The position numbers were made by a program, and so were the translations under genes. The notes under the pieces were generated by a model, which was given only the letters and a program-made list of their open reading frames with translations, was not told the DNA's origin and ran no database searches. Source: Streptomyces sp. DH41 (GTDB taxonomy: Bacteria > Actinomycetota > Actinomycetes > Streptomycetales > Streptomycetaceae). From it: a DNA stretch of 64,000 nucleotides. Shown here piece by piece: positions 8,589 through 17,260 of this stretch. Location of the stretch: positions 248,001 through 312,000 of the forward strand of contig NZ_JARVKY010000007.1 of assembly GCF_029813785.1 (NCBI RefSeq). Direction: 5' to 3'. The stretch's first letter is position 1, and each line of letters starts with the position of its first letter.

Positions 8589-8867
8589 AGTGAGGATGTA
8601 CGGCTGGTCGCGTGGGTGCGCGGACAGGTCCAGGGAGTGGGTTTCCGCTGGTTCACGCGGGCCAGGGCACTGGAACTCGGCGGGATGAGTGGTTTTGCTC
8701 TCAATTTGGCCGACGGGCGTGTCCAGGTCGTCGCGGAGGGCCCGCGAGAGCGCTGCCAGGGGCTGCTCGACTGGCTGCGCGGTGACGACACGCCCGGACG
8801 TGTGGACGGCGTGACCGAGATCTGGGACACACCCCGCGGCGGCTACGAGGGCTTCGCCATCCGCTGA
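8586..8867 (+). CDS. Acylphosphatase
   Basis: Small (93-residue) cytosolic enzyme hydrolysing acyl phosphates. The active-site signature VRGQVQGVGFRWFTRARA includes the catalytic Arg and the phosphate-binding loop, and the second motif GFALNLADGRVQVVAEG supplies the catalytic Asn. Length is typical. It stands alone between the divergent CAP-domain gene and a non-coding stretch, and may be transcribed without a leader. Confidence 0.93.
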   Translation: MSEDVRLVAWVRGQVQGVGFRWFTRARALELGGMSGFALNLADGRVQVVAEGPRERCQGLLDWLRGDDTPGRVDGVTEIWDTPRGGYEGFAIR

Positions 8868-9246
8868 CGCCGGGTGGCGCCGAGGGCTCCCCGCGTCCGG
8901 TCCGACCATCTCCGGAAGGGTGGCCGCAGCGGAAACGGGCAGGTGGTTGCCAAGAACGGCCTGTCGTGGCAGGCTCCGCACGCAGGATGATCGCCACGCC
9001 CCCAGGGGCCCGCAGGAATCGCCGCGTCGCCGTTCCCAGGCCGCGTGCGCCCGGGTGCCCGCCGATACGGGGCGTGATCGTGTTGACCGTCAAACTTTTT
9101 GGTGAGACGCTGAAAGCCCCGCGCACCTTAGCTGTTTGGCATGGTTGAACGGCAGGAAAAACTCCAAAGTGCCAAGCACCGCGGGTGCGATTCCCTCACG
9201 ACCCACACCGCTTCGGTCGGTCACTCATTGTGGAGGACCATCCATC
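8868..9246 (+). other. Non-coding stretch before the 70-residue coiled-coil gene
   Basis: 379 bases without a credible reading frame. The second half (about 9075-9175) is clearly less GC-rich, with TTGACC at 9083-9088 and T/A runs, so it probably holds the promoter and a long leader of the gene at 9247. I could not pair TTGACC with a clear -10. No stable long hairpin was seen. Confidence 0.5.
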
Positions 9247-9459
9247 ATGGCAAAGGCGCTTCTCGGTTACGTCGGCGGCTCCGACCCTCGACTCCTCGCC
9301 GAGATGCGACGGCTCCAGCAGCGCGTCCAGGACCTGGAATCCGAGCTCGGACGGATCCAGGCGGAGAACGACGCGCTGGCGGCTGCCGCTTCTCACGACA
9401 GGATCATGGAGAGCATGGAGAGCGTTGACGCACACCAGGCGGAGCCTGCGCTCACCTGA
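9247..9459 (+). CDS. Small conserved coiled-coil protein
   Basis: A 70-residue protein, MAKALLGYVGGSDPRLLAEM..., with a central leucine-zipper-like helix (MRRLQQRVQDLESELGRIQA and onward) with hydrophobic residues at heptad spacing. GTGGAGGACC upstream provides a ribosome-binding site. A UUCG-loop terminator follows about 90 bases after the stop, so it is a monocistronic, defined transcription unit, which strengthens the case for a real gene. Function is unknown; dimerisation through the coiled coil is inferred. I recall a similar small protein in this place upstream of smc in S. coelicolor. Confidence 0.8.
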   Translation: MAKALLGYVGGSDPRLLAEMRRLQQRVQDLESELGRIQAENDALAAAASHDRIMESMESVDAHQAEPALT

Positions 9460-9551
9460 TCACTGCTGATCGATCTGATCACTGCATCGCTCCACCACGG
9501 CACGGCAGTGGTCGGGCACGCCCGTACAACCGCTCAGGTGTCAGAGTCTGC

Positions 9552-9580
9552 AAGGGACGCTTCGGCGTCCCTTCTTTCTT
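9552..9580 (+). terminator. Canonical intrinsic terminator
   Basis: Perfect 9-bp stem AAGGGACGC/GCGTCCCTT (9552-9560 and 9565-9573) closed by a TTCG tetraloop and followed by the T-rich CTTTCTT. It ends the small coiled-coil gene and insulates smc. Confidence 0.92.
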
Positions 9581-9671
9581 GTCCCCGCCTTCGCCCGTGT
9601 CCGCCGCCCGGCCCGGCTTTTCCTCCCCCGCGCATCCTTTCACCCTCTTCAACGTCTGATGTGCCCTGCGC

Positions 9672-9735
9672 GTTCACCGGTGAAACCGCGGCGGTTCACC
9701 GGTTCATGGAGTGAGACACCTGTGAAAGGTAGAGT
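9672..9735 (+). promoter_or_regulatory. smc promoter with operator-like repeats
   Basis: TAGAGT at 9730-9735 fits a -10 element with the smc GTG only eight bases further, suggesting a leaderless or near-leaderless transcript. Upstream, GTTCACCGGT occurs twice (9672-9681 and 9694-9703), 22 bases apart, and the first copy is part of the perfect palindrome TTCACCGGTGAA (9673-9684). The arrangement looks like a protein-binding site near the -35 region. The regulator is unknown. Confidence 0.4.
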
Positions 9736-9743
9736 CCGACGGC

Positions 9744-12700
9744 GTGCACCTGAAGGCCCTGACGCTCCGCGGATTCAAGTCGTTCGCCTCGGCGACCACG
9801 CTCCGGTTCGAGCCCGGCATCACCTGCGTCGTCGGTCCGAACGGCTCGGGCAAGTCCAACGTCGTCGACGCGCTCAGCTGGGTCATGGGCGAGCAGGGCG
9901 CCAAGTCGCTGCGCGGCGGCAAGATGGAGGACGTCATCTTCGCCGGCACCACCGGCCGCCCGCCGCTCGGCCGGGCCGAGGTGTCGCTGACCATCGACAA
10001 CTCCGACGGGGCGCTGCCCATCGAGTACGCCGAGGTCACCATCACGCGGATCATGTTCCGCAACGGCGGCAGCGAGTACCAGCTCAACGGCGACACCTGC
10101 CGCCTCCTCGACATCCAGGAACTGCTGTCCGACTCCGGCATCGGCCGCGAGATGCACGTCATCGTCGGCCAGGGCCAGCTCGACTCCGTCCTGCACGCCG
10201 ACCCGATGGGGCGCCGCGCCTTCATCGAGGAGGCCGCCGGCGTCCTCAAGCACCGCAAGCGCAAGGAGAAGGCGCTCAGGAAACTGGACGCGATGCAGGC
10301 CAACCTCGCGCGCGTGCAGGATCTGACGGACGAACTGCGGCGCCAGCTGAAGCCGCTGGGGCGGCAGGCGGCGGTGGCCAGGCGTGCCGCCGTCATCCAG
10401 GCCGACCTGCGGGACGCGCGGCTGAGGCTCCTCGCCGACGATCTCGTACGGCTGCGCGAGGCACTCCAGGCCGAGATCGCCGACGAGGCCGCGCTCAAGG
10501 AACGCAAGGACGCCGCCGAGGCGGAGCTGGGCAGGGCGCTGCGCCGCGAAGCGGACCTGGAGGACGAGGTACGCCGGCTCACGCCGCGCCTCCAGCGGGC
10601 CCAGCAGACCTGGTACGAGCTGTCCCAGCTCGCCGAACGGGTGCGCGGCACGATCTCACTGGCCGACGCGCGCGTGACGAGCGCCACCTCCGCGCCTCCC
10701 GAGGAGCGGCGCGGCCGCGATCCGGAGGACCTGGAGCGCGAGGCCGCCCGCGTCCGCGAGCAGGAGGCCGAACTCGAAGCGGCCCTGGAGGCGGCCGAGC
10801 ACGCTCTGGAGGACACGGTCGCCCACCGCGCCGACCTCGAACGGGAACTGGCCCTGGAGGATCGCCGCCTCAAGGACGTCGCCCGCGCCATCGCCGATCG
10901 CCGTGAGGGGCTGGCCCGGCTCAGCGGCCAGGTCGGCACCGCCCGCTCCCGCGCGGCCTCGGCCCGGGCCGAGATCGAGCGGCTGGCCGAGGCGCGCGAC
11001 GAGTCCCGGGAGAGGGCCGCCGCCGCGCAGGAGGAGTACGAGGCGCTCCAGGCCGAGGTCGACGTCCTCGACGCCGACGACCAGGAACTCGCCGAGCGGC
11101 ACGAGGCCGCCAAGCACGGACTGGCCGAGGCGGAGGCCGCCCTGAGCGCCGCCCGGGAGGCGGCCACCGCGGTGGAACGCGAGCGCGCGGCGACACACGC
11201 CCGCCGCGAGGCCCTCGCGCTCGGACTGCGCCGCAAGGACGGCACCGGTGCCCTGCTCGCCGCGAAGGACCGGCTCACCGGTCTGCTCGGTCCGGCCGCC
11301 GGGCTCCTCACCGTGACGCCCGGCCACGAGGTCGCCCTGGCCACCGCGTTCGGTGCCGCCGCCGACGCCCTCGCGGTGACCTCCCCGGCGGCCGCCGCCG
11401 ACGCCATCCGCCTGCTGCGCAAGCAGGACGCCGGCCGGGCCGCCCTGCTGCTCGCCGGCGCCCCCGACGACGTGGCGCGGGAGCCGCGTGGCGACGTGGC
11501 GCGTGGCGACGTGGCGCGGGGGCCGCGTGGTGGTGACGGTTCGCCGTACGCCGCCGATCTCGTCCGCGGGCCGGCCGACCTGATGCCCGCCGTACGGCGG
11601 CTGCTGCGCGGGATCGTCGTCGTCGCCACCCTGGAGGACGCCGAGGACCTCGTCTACGCCCACCCGGAGCTGACCGCCGTCACCGCCGAGGGCGATCTGC
11701 TGGGCGCGCACTTCGCGCAGGGCGGGTCCGCCGGGGCGCCCAGCCTGTTGGAGGTACAGGCGTCCGTGGACCAGGCCGCCGCCGAGCTGGAGGAACTGGG
11801 CGCGCGGTGCGATGAGCTCGCCGAGGCCCAGGACGCGGCCGTCGAGCGGCGCCGGGAGAGCGCCGCGCTCGTCGAGGAACTGGGGGAGCGGCGCCGGGCC
11901 GCCGACCGGGAGAAGTCGGCCGTGGCCCAGCGGCTGGGCCGGCTCGCGGGACAGGCGCGGGGCGCGGCGGGTGAGGCCGAGCGGTCCGCCGCCGCGGCGG
12001 CCCGGGCGCAGGAGGCGCTCGACAAGGCGCTGACGGACGTCGAGGAACTGGCGGAGCGGCTCGCCGTCGCCGAGGAGACGCCCGTCGAGGAGGAGCCCGA
12101 CACCTCCGCGCGCGACCGGCTCGCCGCCGACGGCGCCAACGCCAGGCAGACCGAGATGGAGGCCCGCCTCCAGGTCCGTACCCACGAGGAGCGGGTCAAG
12201 GGGCTGGCCGGGCGGGCCGACTCCCTGGACCGGGCGGCCCGCGCGGAACGCGAGGCACGCGCGCGTGCCGAACAGCGGCGGGCCAGGATGCGGCACGAGG
12301 CGGCCGTGGCCGAGGCGGTCGCCGCCGGCGCCCGGCAGCTGCTCGCGCACGTCGAGGTCTCCCTGACCCGCGCCGATGAGGAACGCACCGCCGCCGAGGC
12401 CGCCAAGGCCCGGCGCGAACAGGAGCTGACCGCCGCGCGCACCGCCGGTCGCGACCTCAAGGCCGAGCTCGACAAGTTGACGGATTCAGTCCACCGGGGC
12501 GAGGTACTCGGCGCCGAGAAGCGGCTGCGCATCGAGCAGCTGGAGACCAAGGCGCTGGAGGAACTCGGTGTGGAACCGGCGGGGCTCGCGGCCGAGTACG
12601 GCCCCCATCAAGAGGTGCCGCCCTCGCCCCCCGCCGAGGGCGAGGAGCTTCCGGCAGACCCGGAGCACCCGCGCAACCGCCCCCGGCCCTTCGTACGCTC

Positions 12701-13340
12701 CGAGCAGGAGAAGCGGCTGAAGGCCGCCGAACGCGCCTACCAGCAGCTCGGCAAGGTCAATCCGCTGGCCCTGGAGGAGTTCGCGGCGCTGGAGGAACGG
12801 CACCAGTTCCTCAGCGAGCAGCTCGAGGACCTGAAGAAGACCCGCGCCGACCTGCTCCAGGTCGTCAAGGAGGTCGACGAGCGCGTCGAGCAGGTCTTCA
12901 CCGAGGCCTTCCGGGACACCGCGCGGGAGTTCGAGGGCGTCTTCAGCCGGCTGTTCCCGGGCGGTGAGGGGCGGCTCGTGCTGACCGAGCCCGACAACAT
13001 GCTCACCACGGGCGTGGACGTCGAGGCCCGGCCGCCGGGCAAGAAGGTCAAGCGGCTCTCGCTGCTCTCGGGCGGGGAGCGCTCGCTGACGGCCGTGGCG
13101 ATGCTGGTGTCGATCTTCAAGGCGCGGCCGAGCCCGTTCTACGTCATGGACGAGGTCGAGGCGGCGCTCGACGACACCAATCTGCAGCGGCTGATCCGGA
13201 TCATGCAGGAGCTGCAGGAGGCCTCGCAGCTGATCGTCATCACGCACCAGAAGCGGACGATGGAGGTCGCCGACGCGCTGTACGGCGTGTCCATGCAGGG
13301 TGACGGCGTGTCGAAGGTCATCAGCCAGCGACTGCGTTAG
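9744..13340 (+). CDS. smc: Chromosome segregation SMC ATPase
   Basis: 1198-residue condensin ATPase that compacts and aligns chromosomes, important for sporulation septation in streptomycetes. The N-terminal Walker A is GPNGSGKS (about residue 32). The C-terminal head has the ABC signature LLSGGERSLTAVAML and Walker B FYVMDEVEAALDD. Two long coiled-coil arms flank a hinge at about residues 500-670. The hinge contains an in-frame tandem micro-repeat (DVAREPRG.., DVARG, DVARGPRG) near residues 576-596. The GTG start at 9744 gives the conserved LKALTLRGFKSFA beginning. Its partners ScpA and ScpB are not in this window. Confidence 0.97.
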   Translation: MHLKALTLRGFKSFASATTLRFEPGITCVVGPNGSGKSNVVDALSWVMGEQGAKSLRGGKMEDVIFAGTTGRPPLGRAEVSLTIDNSDGALPIEYAEVTITRIMFRNGGSEYQLNGDTCRLLDIQELLSDSGIGREMHVIVGQGQLDSVLHADPMGRRAFIEEAAGVLKHRKRKEKALRKLDAMQANLARVQDLTDELRRQLKPLGRQAAVARRAAVIQADLRDARLRLLADDLVRLREALQAEIADEAALKERKDAAEAELGRALRREADLEDEVRRLTPRLQRAQQTWYELSQLAERVRGTISLADARVTSATSAPPEERRGRDPEDLEREAARVREQEAELEAALEAAEHALEDTVAHRADLERELALEDRRLKDVARAIADRREGLARLSGQVGTARSRAASARAEIERLAEARDESRERAAAAQEEYEALQAEVDVLDADDQELAERHEAAKHGLAEAEAALSAAREAATAVERERAATHARREALALGLRRKDGTGALLAAKDRLTGLLGPAAGLLTVTPGHEVALATAFGAAADALAVTSPAAAADAIRLLRKQDAGRAALLLAGAPDDVAREPRGDVARGDVARGPRGGDGSPYAADLVRGPADLMPAVRRLLRGIVVVATLEDAEDLVYAHPELTAVTAEGDLLGAHFAQGGSAGAPSLLEVQASVDQAAAELEELGARCDELAEAQDAAVERRRESAALVEELGERRRAADREKSAVAQRLGRLAGQARGAAGEAERSAAAAARAQEALDKALTDVEELAERLAVAEETPVEEEPDTSARDRLAADGANARQTEMEARLQVRTHEERVKGLAGRADSLDRAARAEREARARAEQRRARMRHEAAVAEAVAAGARQLLAHVEVSLTRADEERTAAEAAKARREQELTAARTAGRDLKAELDKLTDSVHRGEVLGAEKRLRIEQLETKALEELGVEPAGLAAEYGPHQEVPPSPPAEGEELPADPEHPRNRPRPFVRSEQEKRLKAAERAYQQLGKVNPLALEEFAALEERHQFLSEQLEDLKKTRADLLQVVKEVDERVEQVFTEAFRDTAREFEGVFSRLFPGGEGRLVLTEPDNMLTTGVDVEARPPGKKVKRLSLLSGGERSLTAVAMLVSIFKARPSPFYVMDEVEAALDDTNLQRLIRIMQELQEASQLIVITHQKRTMEVADALYGVSMQGDGVSKVISQRLR

Positions 13341-13424
13341 TTACGAGGACACTAGCTTCAACTCTTGAACACATAACCCTTCACAACGCCGTCACACATC
13401 TCCAAACTCACAGCTCTCGACCTA

Positions 13425-13452
13425 TTGACTTCGACACTTGAAGGCATAGTCT
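13425..13452 (+). promoter_or_regulatory. Candidate glcP promoter in an AT-rich spacer
   Basis: TTGACT (13425-13430) and TAGTCT (13447-13452) are separated by 16 bases. The whole 203-base spacer between smc and glcP is strikingly AT-rich for this genome. Transcription would start about 85 bases ahead of the glcP GTG. Confidence 0.55.
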
Positions 13453-13543
13453 CTGCAACGTTGCTTTTACCTTCAGGTCCCTTTCGGTGACATCTCGAAG
13501 GCGAACCACCCCGGCAGCGTTGCCGGTAGCCCGAGGAGTACAC

Positions 13544-14962
13544 GTGGCCAGCACATCGCAGGCGCCCAGTTCAGGAGCCAGGACGGCTCATCCCGAGCAT
13601 CTCGGGCACGTCATCTTCATCGCGGCGGCGGCCGCGATGGGCGGTTTCCTGTTCGGCTACGACAGTTCCGTGATCAACGGTGCCGTCGAGGCCATCCGGG
13701 ACCGTTACGACGTCGGCTCCGCGGTACTGGCCCAGGTCATCGCCATCGCGCTGATCGGCTGCGCCATCGGCGCCGCGACCGCCGGCCGCATCGCCGACCG
13801 CATCGGCCGCATCCGCTGCATGCAGATCGCGGCGGTCCTCTTCACCGTCAGCGCCATCGGCTCCGCACTGCCCTTCGCGCTGTGGGACCTCGCCATGTGG
13901 CGCGTCGTCGGCGGCTTCGCCATCGGCATGGCCTCGGTGATCGGCCCCGCCTACATCGCCGAGGTCTCCCCGCCCGCCTACCGCGGCCGGCTCGGCTCCT
14001 TCCAGCAGGCCGCGATCGTCGTCGGCATCGCGGTCTCGCAGCTGGTCAACTGGGGTCTGCTGAACGCCGCCGGCGGTGACCAGCGCGGTGAACTGATGGG
14101 CCTGGAAGCCTGGCAGGTCATGCTCGGCGTCATGGTCATCCCGGCCGTCCTCTACGGTCTGCTGTCCTTCGCCATCCCGGAGTCCCCGCGCTTCCTGGTC
14201 TCCGTCGGCAAGCACGAGCGCGCCAAGCAGATCCTCCAGGAGGTCGAGGGCAAGGACGTCGACTTCGACGCCCGCGTCGCCGAGATCGAGCACGCCATGC
14301 ACCGCGAGGAGAAGTCCTCCTTCAAGGACCTGCTCGGCGGCAGCTTCTTCTTCAAGCCGATCGTCTGGATCGGTATCGGCCTCTCGGTCTTCCAGCAGTT
14401 CGTCGGCATCAACGTCGCGTTCTACTACTCCTCGACGCTGTGGCAGTCGGTCGGCGTCGACCCGACGCAGTCGTTCTTCTACTCGTTCACGACGTCGATC
14501 ATCAACATCGTCGGCACCGTGATCGCGATGATCTTCGTGGACCGCGTCGGCCGCAAGCCGCTCGCCCTCATCGGCTCGGTCGGCATGGTGATCGGCCTGG
14601 CGCTGGAGGCCTGGGCGTTCTCCTTCGACCTGGTCGACGGCAAGCTCCCGGCCACGCAGGGCTGGGTCGCCCTGATCGCGGCCCACGTGTTCGTGCTCTT
14701 CTTCGCCCTGTCCTGGGGTGTGGTCGTCTGGGTCTTCCTCGGCGAGATGTTCCCGAACCGGCTCCGTGCCGCGGCCCTGGGTGTGGCCGCCGCCGCCCAG
14801 TGGATCGCCAACTGGGCCATCACCGCGAGCTTCCCGTCGCTGGCCGAGTGGAACCTCTCCGGTACCTACGTGATCTACACGATCTTCGCCGCGCTCTCCA
14901 TCCCCTTCGTCCTGAAGTTCGTGAAGGAGACGAAGGGCAAGGCCCTGGAGGAGATGGGCTGA
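13544..14962 (+). CDS. glcP: Glucose permease GlcP, major facilitator superfamily
   Basis: 472-residue sugar porter with 12 predicted membrane segments. The sequence matches my memory of S. coelicolor GlcP closely from its N-terminus to its C-terminal KETKGKALEEMG. Sugar-porter motifs are present: FGYDSSVINGA in the first span, GRIADRIGR after span 2, PESPRFLVS before the central loop, QQFVGINVAFYYSS in span 7, and the C-terminal ETKG. It is the main glucose uptake protein in S. coelicolor (a proton symporter; glucose is then phosphorylated by glucokinase). The GTG at 13544 follows GAGGAG. A near-perfect 18-bp hairpin lies beyond the stop. Confidence 0.93.
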   Translation: MASTSQAPSSGARTAHPEHLGHVIFIAAAAAMGGFLFGYDSSVINGAVEAIRDRYDVGSAVLAQVIAIALIGCAIGAATAGRIADRIGRIRCMQIAAVLFTVSAIGSALPFALWDLAMWRVVGGFAIGMASVIGPAYIAEVSPPAYRGRLGSFQQAAIVVGIAVSQLVNWGLLNAAGGDQRGELMGLEAWQVMLGVMVIPAVLYGLLSFAIPESPRFLVSVGKHERAKQILQEVEGKDVDFDARVAEIEHAMHREEKSSFKDLLGGSFFFKPIVWIGIGLSVFQQFVGINVAFYYSSTLWQSVGVDPTQSFFYSFTTSIINIVGTVIAMIFVDRVGRKPLALIGSVGMVIGLALEAWAFSFDLVDGKLPATQGWVALIAAHVFVLFFALSWGVVVWVFLGEMFPNRLRAAALGVAAAAQWIANWAITASFPSLAEWNLSGTYVIYTIFAALSIPFVLKFVKETKGKALEEMG

Positions 14963-15024
14963 CCGCCCCACCCCCGAACCCGGGGAGAAGGGCCAAGTCC
15001 CCGCCGCCCCTCTCCTCGTACCGT

Positions 15025-15068
15025 CCGCCGCCCCCGTCCCGGCTCACCGCCCGGGCCGGGGGCGGCGG
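15025..15068. terminator. Bidirectional hairpin between glcP and the convergent hypothetical gene
   Basis: An 18-bp stem with one mismatch (15025-15042 with 15051-15068) and an 8-base loop separates two convergent genes. No U tract is present on either side. Confidence 0.7.
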
Positions 15069-15096
15069 TGCCGTACGCCCGGACCCGGCGGCCGGC

Positions 15097-15468
15097 TCAC
15101 CAGATGATGACTCCGCCGCCGATCTCCAGGGCCTGCCGGGCGGACTCGTCGATGATGCGCAGACGGTCCTCGATCTGATCCCGGTGTTCCCGCACCGACC
15201 GAGGATGTTCGGTGCCGGTCGCTATCCGGTCGAGGTGGGACCGCAGCAGGGCGACCTCGCGCGACAGGTCCGGCACCTGCTCGTGCTCCACCTCCAGATC
15301 CCGTTCGGCCAGGACCGGCAGGAGGCGGGCGCCCAGCGAACGAACAAGATCGGACCCCCACACGGTGGTGCGCCAGGACTCGAAACCGCCGGAGTTGTAG
15401 GCGTCCTTGTCCGGGAAACGCCTGGAACCGTCCGGTTCCCGCACGAAGACATCCACCAGCAGACTCAT
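15097..15468 (-). CDS. Conserved hypothetical protein
   Basis: 123 residues from the ATG at 15468. I do not recognise a domain. The N-terminal half (MSLLVDVFVREPDGSRRFPD) looks globular, and the C-terminal half is a helical, charged stretch (LAERDLEVEHEQVPDLSREV...REHRDQIEDRLRIIDESARQ) with coiled-coil character. No Cys/His metal site, signal peptide or membrane span is visible. It lies between convergent glcP and the same-strand NCS1 permease, 161 bases downstream of the latter's stop. No obvious ribosome-binding site precedes the ATG; a TTG at 15480 is an alternative. Confidence 0.7.
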   Translation of the reverse strand: MSLLVDVFVREPDGSRRFPDKDAYNSGGFESWRTTVWGSDLVRSLGARLLPVLAERDLEVEHEQVPDLSREVALLRSHLDRIATGTEHPRSVREHRDQIEDRLRIIDESARQALEIGGGVIIW

Positions 15469-15629
15469 GCACGCAGGCAACCACCCCGGGACGGGACGGG
15501 CAACGGGTTATCACCGTCGGGGGCGGGGTGCACGGGCGAGAGGAACGCACGACGCCCCCCGCCCCACCCCGCGCCGCTCGAGAACTGGTCCTCGGCGCCG
15601 GGTGGAGAAGGGGGCGTCGGCCGTGTACG

Positions 15630-17084
15630 TCAGACGGTCGCGGGCTCGGTCCGCTCGGCCCGGTCCGAGCCCGCCGACGCGGGAACGACCACGGCGGGCT
15701 TCGGCAGCACCGCGTACAGCAGACCGGAGATCACGACCGTGGCCACCCAGCCGAGGCCGTACTCGCCGATGACGTTGTTCGCGGCGAGGGGGCCGGTGAA
15801 CCAGTCGGACGTCGTGAACATCAGGCCCGCGGCCAGCCCCACCGCCCAGGCGGCGACGGCGGCGGGGGAGAAGCCCCCGCGGTACCAGTAGGCGCTGGTG
15901 CGGCCGGTGTCGGCGAGGGCCTCACCGTCGTACTCCTTGCGGCGCAGCATGTCCGCGCCGAAGACGCCGACCCAGGCGGAGAAGGCGACCGCGAGCAGCG
16001 ACAGGAAGGCGATGAACGAGCCCATGAAGCTGGTCGCCACCAGCATCAGCACCCCGCCGAAGATCAGCGAGATCACGGCGTTGACCGAGACCGCCCAGTG
16101 CCGCGGGACCTTGATGCCCAGGGTCTGAGCGGTGAAGCCGGCCGAGTACATCGACATCGAGTTGATCAGCAGCATGCCGATCAGCGCGATCAGCAGGTAC
16201 GGCACCGCGATCCAGGTCGGCAGGATCTCGCCGAGGAAGGAGACCGGGTCGGCGGCCGAGGCCAGGTCCGGCGTGGAGACGGCCATGACCATGCCCATGA
16301 GCACCATGGGCAGTACGACGATGCCGGCGCCGCCGATGGTCACGCCCACGATCCCCTTCGAGGAGGCCGTGCGCGGCAGGTACCGGGTGAAGTCCGGGGC
16401 GGACGGGATCCAGCTGACACCGCCGGCCGCGATCAGACCGACACCGGTGATCATCGCCGCCACCGAACCGGCGGACCGGTCGAAGACCGCCGACCAGTCG
16501 GTGTCGACGACCAGATAGCCGAGGACCAGCACCGAGAAGGCGCCGAAGAGATACGCCGCGTACTTGTTGCACTTCTGCACGGCGTTGATCCCCAGCCCGG
16601 AGATCGCGAACGTCGCCACGACGAAGGCGAGCAGCGTCACCATGTCCAGCACGCTGTTGGCCCGGATGCCGAACACGATGTCCAGCACGGTGAGCAGCGC
16701 GTAGGCGCCGGTCACCGCGTTGATCGTCTCCCAGCCCCAGCGGGCGATCCAGATCAGCGAACCCGGCAGCAGATTGCCCCGCTGGCCGAAGACCGCCCGG
16801 GACAGCGCCATCCCGGGCGCGCCCCCGCGCTTGCCCGCGATGCCGATCAGCCCCACCAGGCCGTACGACACGACCGGCGCGGCGGCCGCGACGACGAGCG
16901 CCTGCCAGAAGTTGAGCCGGTACGCCACGACGAGGCTCGCGCCCATCGTGAGCAGCAGCACGCTGATGTTGGCACCGACCCAGGTCGGGAAAAGCTCGCG
17001 GGTCCGGGCGGTGCGCTCCTGGTCGGGCACCTGCTCGATGCCGCGGGTTTCCAGGGCGCCTTCGGTCTCGGCGGTCTTGCTCAT
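15630..17084 (-). CDS. NCS1-family nucleobase/cytosine permease
   Basis: 484-residue integral membrane transporter of the nucleobase:cation symporter-1 family, with about 12 hydrophobic segments. Family features are the N-terminal FPTWVGANIS, a glycine-rich GKRGGAPGMALSRAVFGQRG loop, and WIPSAPDFTRYLPR. The substrate cannot be settled from sequence: cytosine, purines, allantoin and hydantoins are all transported by members. It is divergent from ftsY (176-base spacer) and no nucleobase-metabolism gene adjoins it. Confidence 0.87.
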   Translation of the reverse strand: MSKTAETEGALETRGIEQVPDQERTARTRELFPTWVGANISVLLLTMGASLVVAYRLNFWQALVVAAAAPVVSYGLVGLIGIAGKRGGAPGMALSRAVFGQRGNLLPGSLIWIARWGWETINAVTGAYALLTVLDIVFGIRANSVLDMVTLLAFVVATFAISGLGINAVQKCNKYAAYLFGAFSVLVLGYLVVDTDWSAVFDRSAGSVAAMITGVGLIAAGGVSWIPSAPDFTRYLPRTASSKGIVGVTIGGAGIVVLPMVLMGMVMAVSTPDLASAADPVSFLGEILPTWIAVPYLLIALIGMLLINSMSMYSAGFTAQTLGIKVPRHWAVSVNAVISLIFGGVLMLVATSFMGSFIAFLSLLAVAFSAWVGVFGADMLRRKEYDGEALADTGRTSAYWYRGGFSPAAVAAWAVGLAAGLMFTTSDWFTGPLAANNVIGEYGLGWVATVVISGLLYAVLPKPAVVVPASAGSDRAERTEPATV

Positions 17085-17260
17085 GTGGGGGGTCCGTGCC
17101 TCGATCGTGGGAGAAGAGGGGGCGGTCGGGACTCTACGCGCGTTGACGTGGCCTCTTCCATCGTACTTTGATCCGACTCATTCCTTCCAGGGGCCTTTGT
17201 CCTTTGGAGGAACACACGACGAGGGTGTCCTCGGGGCTCATGACTGATACTGGACGGGTT

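Noticed and set aside
9170..9200. T-arm-like sequence GGGTGCGATTCCC suggesting a tRNA
   Set aside because: The loop lacks the TTC start, and no acceptor stem, anticodon arm or D arm can be drawn around it.
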